This document shows, piece after piece, positions 57,665 to 64,000 of a stretch of 64,000 bases of DNA. Below the pieces are notes generated by a model. The model was not told the origin of the DNA, did no database searches, and was given only the letters and a program-made list of their open reading frames with translations. This stretch comes from Ochotona curzoniae (Eukaryota; Chordata; Mammalia; Lagomorpha; Ochotonidae). The DNA is taken from assembly GCF_017591425.1 (NCBI RefSeq), contig NW_024466512.1:20947501-21011500 (forward strand), written 5' to 3'. Position 1 is the stretch's first letter, and each line of letters starts with the position of its first letter. Position numbers and translations under genes: made by a program.

Positions 57665-58305
57665 GTGAGGAAGTTAGATTTTATTTATTTGAAAGGCGGA
57701 GAGAGAGAGGGAGAGAAACAGAGAGAGAATGAATCTTTCATCCCCTAGGTCACTCCCTGAATGGCCGTAACAGCTGGAGCTGGACCGTCCAAAGCTAGGA
57801 GCATCCTCTGGTCTCCTACACAGCTGCAGGTTCCTAAGCATTTGGGCCATCTTCTGTTACTTTCCCAGACTATTAGCAGGGAGCTGGATCAAAAGTGTAG
57901 CAGGGCCCGGTGTGGTAACCTTACCAGCTAAAGTCTTGCCTTGCACACACCAGGATCCCATATGAGTGATGGTTTGCATCCCAGCTGCTCTCCACTTCCC
58001 TTCCAGCTCCCTGCTTGTTGCCTGGGAAAGCAGTAGTGGATGGTACGAAGCCTTGGGACCCTGCACCCACATGGGAGATCTGGAAGAAGCTCCTGGCTTC
58101 AGATTGGATTAGCTCCAGCCATTGTGGCCACTTGGGGAGTGAACCATCTCCCTCTCTGTCTTTCCTCCTCTCTATAAATCTGACTTTCCAACAAAAATAA
58201 AATGAATCTTTAAAAAGTGTAGTAGTCAGGACTAGAACCAGCACCCATATGGGATGCTGGCACTGCAGGTGGCAGCTTTACTGGCATTGCCACAGCATGG
58301 GTCCA
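57665..58305 (-). mobile_element. Old C repeat split by a younger C repeat
   Basis: Left part 57665-57900 (tail, GAAAGGCGGAGAGAGAGAGG, body to AGGGAGCTGGATC). Right part 58213-58305 (AGTCAGGACTAGAACCAGCA, CCCATATGGGATGCTGGC). A + strand element sits between the parts. Confidence 0.88.
57901..58212 (+). mobile_element. C repeat nested inside an older one
   Basis: Head GGGCCCGGTGTGGTAACC, tail AAAATAAAATGAATC. Target duplication AAAAGTGTAG at 57891-57900 and 58213-58222. Confidence 0.92.
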
Positions 58306-58398
58306 AACAAACTTCTACATACTAATTGTGACAGTCTAGGGGGAAACACAAACTTTGGATTTCCAATCCCTAGACTTTTTAGATTTTAAAATTTAACT

Positions 58399-58724
58399 TC
58401 AGGGCCTGACATGATAGCGTAGTGGTTAAAGACCTCGCCTTGCATGTGCTGGGATCCCATATGGTCGCCAGTTCTAATCCCGGCAGCCCCACTTTCCATC
58501 CAGCTCCCTGCTTGCAGCCTGGGAAAGCAGCTGAGGATGGCCCAAAGCTTTGGGACCCAGCACCTGCATGGAAGAACCAGCAGAAGCTCCTGGCTTTGGT
58601 TGGGCTCAGCTCCGGCAGTTGCGGTCACTTGGGGGAGTGAATCATCGGATGGAAGATCTTCCTCTCTATCTCTCTTCCTCTCTGTATATCTGCCTTTCCA
58701 ATAAAAATATATAAATCTTTTAAA
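58399..58724 (+). mobile_element. C repeat, young, with 11-bp target duplication
   Basis: Core GGGATCCCATATGGTCGCC and B box AGTTCTAATCC. Duplication AAAATTTAACT at 58388-58398 and 58725-58735. Confidence 0.92.
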
Positions 58725-59394
58725 AAAATTTAACTCCAAAGTGTATAAAACCAGAAAGTACTCATACTTAACCAGAGAAAAAGATTGGTTTTCTGATTCA
58801 AAAGAAAATAAAGTTGGGTTGAGATAGATCAGAACCAACTGATTCACCTTATATCTGGGGGCAGCAGAGTATCTTTACATCTGCTACCCTAGAGCCCAGC
58901 TAAGTCCAGAAGCACCATGAGAGACTAAGCATTATTTGAGGAAAGGAAGTAGACTGAAAAACTGTAGGATGAAGCAGCTTGCTTGTTCTCAGGTATGCCT
59001 CTGTTACAAACTATCTGCATTCACGTGCATTTTCTTTCCAACTGTACTTTGCCTTTAGAACACCAAGTCTCAGGACTTTAAATGGTCTTAAGGAAAATGC
59101 TTAAATTACTACCATTGTCTTTCTCAGAAAATCCTGACAGAAAGAAAACAATGGGCCACAGAAGTGACACATATATATGGAAATAGGACTGAGCCTAATG
59201 CGTTTATTTCTCCTATTGTACAGATCAGGGTTTTTAAAGTAGAATTTTGATAAGCCTTTAAGTCCAAGCCAGGAAATACAGCTTGGGTAGCTGCCGTTTG
59301 GCAGTTTTCTCTGGAATCAGTTTGTGCAACAAAGGCTAGGAAATCCTTACTTGATGGTTCACTCTGATAAATGAAAACTATAGAAGTTGTGGCA

Positions 59395-59590
59395 GATATT
59401 CCAAAGGCTTCTGGCCTCCCATACATGAGTGCTTGATTTGAGTTCCTGCATATCCTGGGAGGCAGCAGGTGATAGCTCAAGGACTTGGTTACCTGGCACA
59501 TATGGGGGAGACCTGGATTGAATTCTAGGGCACAGGCTTCAGGCTGGCCCAGCTCTGACAGGCATGTGGAGAGTAAAAAGGAAAGGATGA
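59395..59590 (+). mobile_element. C repeat fragment, degraded
   Basis: AGGACTTGGTTACCTGGCAC and GGGAGACCTGGATTGAATTC; 5' part lost. Confidence 0.45.
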
Positions 59591-59629
59591 TCTCTATTCT
59601 CAGTTAAGTTATTAAAAGACATAAATGTT

Positions 59630-59950
59630 GGGGCCAGCATGGTGGCATAACAAGTCGATTCTCCACCAGTAGTGCCAACATCCCATAGGGGCACCGATTT
59701 GTGTCCCAGCTACTCCATTTCTGATTCAGCTCTATGCTCATGGCTTAGAAAAGCACCTGACGATGGTCCAGGGTCTTGGGCTCCTGCACTTAAGTGGCAG
59801 ACCTGGTTGAAGCTCCTGGCCCCCAGCTGCAAATCAGCTTATCTCTGGCCATTGTGGCTGTATTGGGAAACCACTAGACAGAAGAACTCTCTGTAAAATC
59901 TGCCTTTCCAATCAGCAAACCAACAAACCAATCAGTCTTTAAAAAAAAAT
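59630..59950 (+). mobile_element. C repeat, older subfamily
   Basis: GGGGCCAGCATGGTGGCATA, CCCATAGGGGCACCGATTTG, tail AATCAGTCTTTAAAAAAAAA. Confidence 0.75.
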
Positions 59951-60215
59951 GTTTTCCCCCCAAAAAGGACAGATAGAGTGCCCATCCACTGCACTGCAAC
60001 AACTGAGGTGAGGCAGGAACCAAGGTCAGGAGCTAGGTATCCAATCTATGGTTACTATATGAGCAATAGAAAGCTAACCACTTGAACCATCAGTTACTGC
60101 CTCCCAGGGTACACACCAGCGGAAAGGAAGCTGGATATGGGAGCAGGTATTGATATGCAATGTGGGTATCCCAACTGGCATCTTAACTGCCAGACAAAAT
60201 ACCTGTCCCAGGAAC
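59951..60215 (-). mobile_element. C repeat, old
   Basis: Reverse features such as GGAAAGGAAGCTGGATATGG and AATGTGGGTATCCCAACTGG; poorly preserved. Confidence 0.4.
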
Positions 60216-60951
60216 ATTACTCCATATATCCTATAGTGACCAAATATATCAGTAGTGACCCACTGAATTCATAGTGTCTCAGAAATTCTATTTGTTGATT
60301 GTTTTCAATGTATGACTTGTATAAGAAATATGTATCTGATTAAAAGATAATCAGAAAAGTAGATTAGGACCTAACATTATCTCCTAAAATGCAATGTATA
60401 GGTATAGACAGAAAAACCAAAAACCTAAAAACTTTGACAGTTTTGTTCCATGTCTCTAGGTGTAGAAATATCAAGAGGTTAAATAAGCCTGTCTTTACTA
60501 TGTTCTGATATATTAATCTTTTATACATGATCTTCCTGATAAACGGCAATAGTCTGTCTCCAGCAGCATGGGTCAATATTTGCAGAATGAAGACCCAGGA
60601 TGAGAGCAGGATGATGACCCTCTGAAGGCAAGAAGGGAGAAGTAGACTCTGAGGGCCAAAGGGTCGAGACAGGCATTTCTGAAGCCAAATGGTGTTGAAA
60701 TAATACACTGCAGGCCTTTTTCCTTGTCAGCGTAATCCAATTGAGAATGCCCAACTGCCCCTGATAAGAGTCACTCAGGAGTGAAGAGCTTCGCTACCAG
60801 GGAAAGCAGCTTATGTGTGCATTTTGGCTCAGGAATGTGCCAGCCCAATGCTGGCCACATGAGAAATGACTGCTGTGGGCTAGAGGACACAGTATCCTGG
60901 GAGGAGGGGATAGCTGCCTGGTAGACTGTCAGAGTGGTCACTCTTCCTGGT

Positions 60952-61592
60952 TTTTAAAGATTTATTTATTTATTGAAAACACAGACAAAAAGGGAAAAAG
61001 GATGGCAGAGGGAGAGAAAGAAAGAGAAAGAGAGAGCATGTGCGAGCACTGGTTCATTCAGCAGATGGCCACAACAGCCCAGTCTGGGCCAGGCTAAAGG
61101 CAGGAGGAGGACCTCCATCCTGGTCTCCTACAAGCATGGGAGGGGCCCAAGTATCTTGGCTAGCTTCTGCAGCATCCCAGGTGCTTTAGCAGGAAGCTGG
61201 ATTAGAAGCAGAGCATCCAGGCATGGCGCTTTAGTCTAGCAGCTAAAGTTCTCACCCTTGCACCTGCCAGGATCCCATATGGGCACAGGTTCGTATCCTG
61301 GCAGCCCTGCTTCCCATGCAGCTCCCTGCCTGTGTCATGGAAAGCAGTCGAGGATGTCCAAAAGCCTTGGGATCCATGTGGGAGAACCAGAAGAGGTTCC
61401 TGGCTCCTGGCTTTGGATTGGCTTAGTGCTGGTCATTGCAGTCACTTGGGGAGTGAACCAGCCGACAGAAGTAAATCTCCTTTCTGTAAATCTGACTTTA
61501 CAATGAAAACCACTTACTCAAGCTGGCGCTCCACTATGAGATACAACATCACAATCAGCAGCTTAACCCTCTGTGCCACACTGCCAGTCCCA
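60952..61592 (-). mobile_element. Old C repeat split by a younger C repeat
   Basis: Left part 60952-61212 (TTTATTTATTTATTG tail side, GGAAGCTGGATTAGAAGCAG). Right part about 61515-61592 (GCTGGCGCTCCACTATGAGA, head remnant). A + strand copy interrupts it. Confidence 0.75.
61213..61514 (+). mobile_element. C repeat nested inside an older one
   Basis: GGCATGGCGCTTTAGTCTAG head, CCAGGATCCCATATGGGCAC core; tail short and poor (ACAATGAAAACC). Confidence 0.82.
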
Positions 61593-62309
61593 AGAAAAGT
61601 ACTCTCTGCCCAACAGTGGTATGTGTCGAGACTCTGACACAGATTATCTCAGAGTGTGGCAGCTCTCACATGAAAAGCAGAAAACTGGCAGATTCATCCC
61701 TCTTAGACAAGAGAAGACTAGAAGGTGTCAGCAGATTCTCACACTGACTCTTACAGGGCTGAAATGAGACTTCTCTGTTTCAGTGTCATAAGAAGTTTGA
61801 CTTCAAACAAAATATCACTAAAACACCTCCAAAGATTTCACTTTGCTTCAGCCTGCAGTGCAGAGGCTTCTCCAGCAGCAGCTGAGTAATTATCATAAAA
61901 ATCATTGATATGATCAATGAGAAGCTGGATATGAGTTTGTGTAAGAAGAGGTTGGGTTTTCCTACATTGTACCACTTTCCCCCCATCCTAGAAGATGAAC
62001 CATTCACCTTCAGAATACCCCTCTACCTAATCTGCACCCTGTTTACTGGACTATCTGTGCCTTGAGGTTGACCATGTTCCAAGGCTGCAATTTTGGCTGC
62101 TTGGCTGAGGTGTCAGATGTTGCCTCGCTTGTGAAACTACTCAGCCTGCTTACTAGTAGCAGCATCTTGGCTCTCTGTTGTGTTGCTCTCAGGCAGCTCT
62201 CCTCACCCTTCCAAAGAGCCAGACAACGACTCCCAGCGCCGAGGGCAGCTGAGCCAGAGGCAGCGTACCAGGAAGCTTTCTGTTCTAAGACTGCAGCAAG
62301 TAATGAAGG

Positions 62310-62525
62310 TGAAGGGCTGGAGCACAGTGTCTGGAGTCAGGTGGGATGGATTTGATTTCCATTTCCATCACTAGTTAGTTGTGCTATCTTAGCCAGTGGC
62401 ACATCTGCTTTTTCCTCTCTGAGCCTCAGTTTCATCTTCAAAATAGGGATAATAATTATGAAGATAGAACACACATAAAGTATTTAACACATGTTATGGC
62501 ACAAGAAGAAATAAAAAAATAGCTG
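62310..62525 (+). mobile_element. MIR element
   Basis: CTGAGCCTCAGTTTCATCTT and AAATAGGGATAATAATTATG are the MIR core and 3' region; the head has GTGTCTGGAGTCAGGTGGG. Confidence 0.85.
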
Positions 62526-62769
62526 CTGCTATTATTGTCTCTTCTAAAATGAAGCTGAGTATTTTAGGAATTAGTTTTAAAAAACAAACCTCTTCTTTTT
62601 TCTGATTTTATGTATCAGAATACCTTGTAGAAAATGGAAGTCCTTAAAAACATAATCCAAATTATGCCATGGACAATAGCCAATGGTTTTCTTGCTATCT
62701 CTCCTTAACTTAGAGTAGTTCTCTTTCTGTCTCTCTCTTTCAAATAAATTAATTAAAGAAAAAGAAGAA

Positions 62770-63055
62770 GTGGGGTCTAGAGTTGTGATGTAGTTGGTAA
62801 AGCCACTGCTTATGATACTGATATTCCACATGGGTGTTGGTTCAAGACCCGGCTGCTCCATTCCCAATCGACTTCCTAATGGCCCAGGGAAAGTAGAAGG
62901 TGGTGCAAGTGCTTGGGGTCCTGTCACTCACGTGGGAGAACTGGAAGTACCTTCCGCCTTCAGCCTGCCTGAGTCCTGGCCATTGTGGCTATCTGGGGAG
63001 TGGAGATTTCTCTCTCCAAAAGCTGCCATTCAAATAAAAATAAGTAAATCTTTTT
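62770..63055 (+). mobile_element. C repeat, older subfamily
   Basis: GGGGTCTAGAGTTGTGATGT, TTCCACATGGGTGTTGGTTC, tail AAATAAAAATAAGTAAATC. Confidence 0.75.
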
Positions 63056-63239
63056 TGTTAAGTTACATAACTAAAGTTACACAGCTACTACATTTCAGAA
63101 CTGGGATTTAAATCCTCTACAAGAACCACAAAGTTCGTAATTTTTCCTACTGCTTTCAACTTCTTACTTACAGTTCCAACGTCAATTGGCTTTGCAGCAT
63201 TGTACAAATTATTTAAACATCCTAAATCTTAAATGCTTC

Positions 63240-63570
63240 ATTTTTTAAAGAGATGTATTTATTTTTACTGAAAAAGCAGTTTTACAGACAGAAGGAGAGA
63301 CAGAGAGAAGGATCATCCAACTGCAGGTTCACTCTGGCTACAACTGCTGGAGCTGAGCCGGTCTAACGCCAGGAACCCTGAGCCTCTCCCAGGTCTTCCA
63401 TCTGGGTACAAGGTTCTAAGGTATTGGAACATTCTCCCCTGTTTTCTAAGGCCATAAGCAGGGAGCTGGATGGGAAATGGAGCAGCTAGGACACAAATTG
63501 GCACCCATATGGGATGCCGGCATTAGCAGACAAGAGATTAGCCTGTTTAAGCCATGGCATCAGCTTTAGT
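63240..63570 (-). mobile_element. C repeat
   Basis: TTTTTTAAAGAGATGTATTT tail side; head GGCACCCATATGGGATGCCG. Confidence 0.8.
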
Positions 63571-63599
63571 TGCCTCTTTCTTCTTCTTCTTCTTCTTCT

Positions 63600-63905
63600 T
63601 CATTTTTTTAAAATTCATTTGTTTTTATTGGAAAGGCATATTTACAGGCAGAAGGAGAGACAGAGAGACTTCGAATCTGCTGGCTCACTCCTTAAGTGGC
63701 TGCAACAACAGAGCTGAGCCAATCTGAAGCTAGGAGCCAGGCACTTAATCCGAGTCTCCCATGCGGGTGCAGGATGGTCCATGCAAGGCTATGGACCATC
63801 CTCGTCTACTTTCGTAGTCCACAAGCAGGAAGTCGGATGGGAAGTGGAGCATTCTGGTGTATGCAAGGCAAGGATTTTGCCACTAGGTTATTGGGCTGGT
63901 CCTAC
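63600..63905 (-). mobile_element. C repeat, head partly deleted
   Basis: TTTTTATTGGAAAGGCATAT; head has GGGCTGGTCC. The CATATGGGATCC core is missing (GGAGCATTCTGGTGTATGCA). Preceded by a (TTC)n run at about 63578-63600. Confidence 0.75.
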
Positions 63906-63930
63906 CTAATTTTTCTTTTAAGATTTATTT

Positions 63931-64000
63931 ACTGGGCCTGGCACGGTAGCCTAGCAGTTGAAGTACTCGCCTTGAACATGCCGGGATTTCATATGGGTGC
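63931..64000 (+). mobile_element. C repeat cut by the window end
   Basis: Head GGGCCTGGCACGGTAGCCTA and the core TTTCATATGGGTGC; the rest is outside the window. Confidence 0.8.

Larger units (their letters stand above)
50790..64000 (-). other. GBF1: Large GBF1 5' intron
   Basis: No further GBF1 coding exon is seen here. The next one should end the sequence preceding LSEIEPN (HLKEVLNSIT in human) and is not present on either strand. About two thirds of the intron is repeats, listed separately. Unique stretches such as 51600-52230, 56040-56830 and 60220-60950 show no recognisable feature. Confidence 0.85.

Overview
The window is mammalian genomic DNA: intron-split genes with GT-AG junctions, CpG-island promoters and dense interspersed repeats. 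The dominant repeat is a tRNA-derived, poly(A)-tailed SINE with a GGTTCTAATCC B box and a GGGATCCCATATGGG core, the lagomorph C repeat (CSINE). The young copies differ from the rabbit consensus as I remember it and fit a pika (Ochotona) better, so the best guess is a pika. Gene content and order (PSD, NFKB2, GBF1) match human 10q24.32 in reversed orientation.

Layout. (1) 1-7500, + strand: the 3' half of PSD (EFA6A), an ARF6 exchange factor. It covers the end of the Sec7 domain, the PH domain and the coiled-coil tail. A CpG-rich internal promoter and alternative first exon near 2368 would give a 393-residue form without Sec7. (2) 7610-15551, - strand: complete NFKB2 (p100/p52), 22 coding exons giving 892 residues, plus a noncoding first exon and a promoter region with several consensus kappaB sites. 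PSD and NFKB2 are tail to tail, with only about 100 bp between their poly(A) sites. (3) 15990-19865: intergenic, with C repeats. (4) 19865 to beyond 64000, - strand: GBF1, the Golgi ARF1 exchange factor. Thirty-seven exons encode residues 55 to 1860 (human-like numbering). The first about 54 codons and the promoter lie beyond the right end. The last 13.2 kb is a single intron that is mostly C repeats, some nested in one another.

Genes together. PSD and GBF1 are both Sec7-type ARF exchange factors, acting at the plasma membrane (ARF6) and at the cis-Golgi/ERGIC (ARF1) respectively. NFKB2 is the precursor and inhibitor of the non-canonical NF-kappaB pathway. Nothing in the sequence suggests co-regulation beyond proximity.

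Points for a second look: the PSD internal promoter; loss of a tandem (NAGNAG) acceptor in NFKB2 and presence of one in GBF1; a cluster of kappaB sites in the NFKB2 promoter; two open, phase-compatible candidate cassette exons in GBF1 introns that I cannot match to the main isoform I remember; and several nested or inverted SINE structures. I found no RNA genes, CRISPR arrays or viral genes. Exon boundaries were set by hand from splice signals, reading phase and remembered human proteins; no alignment was run.
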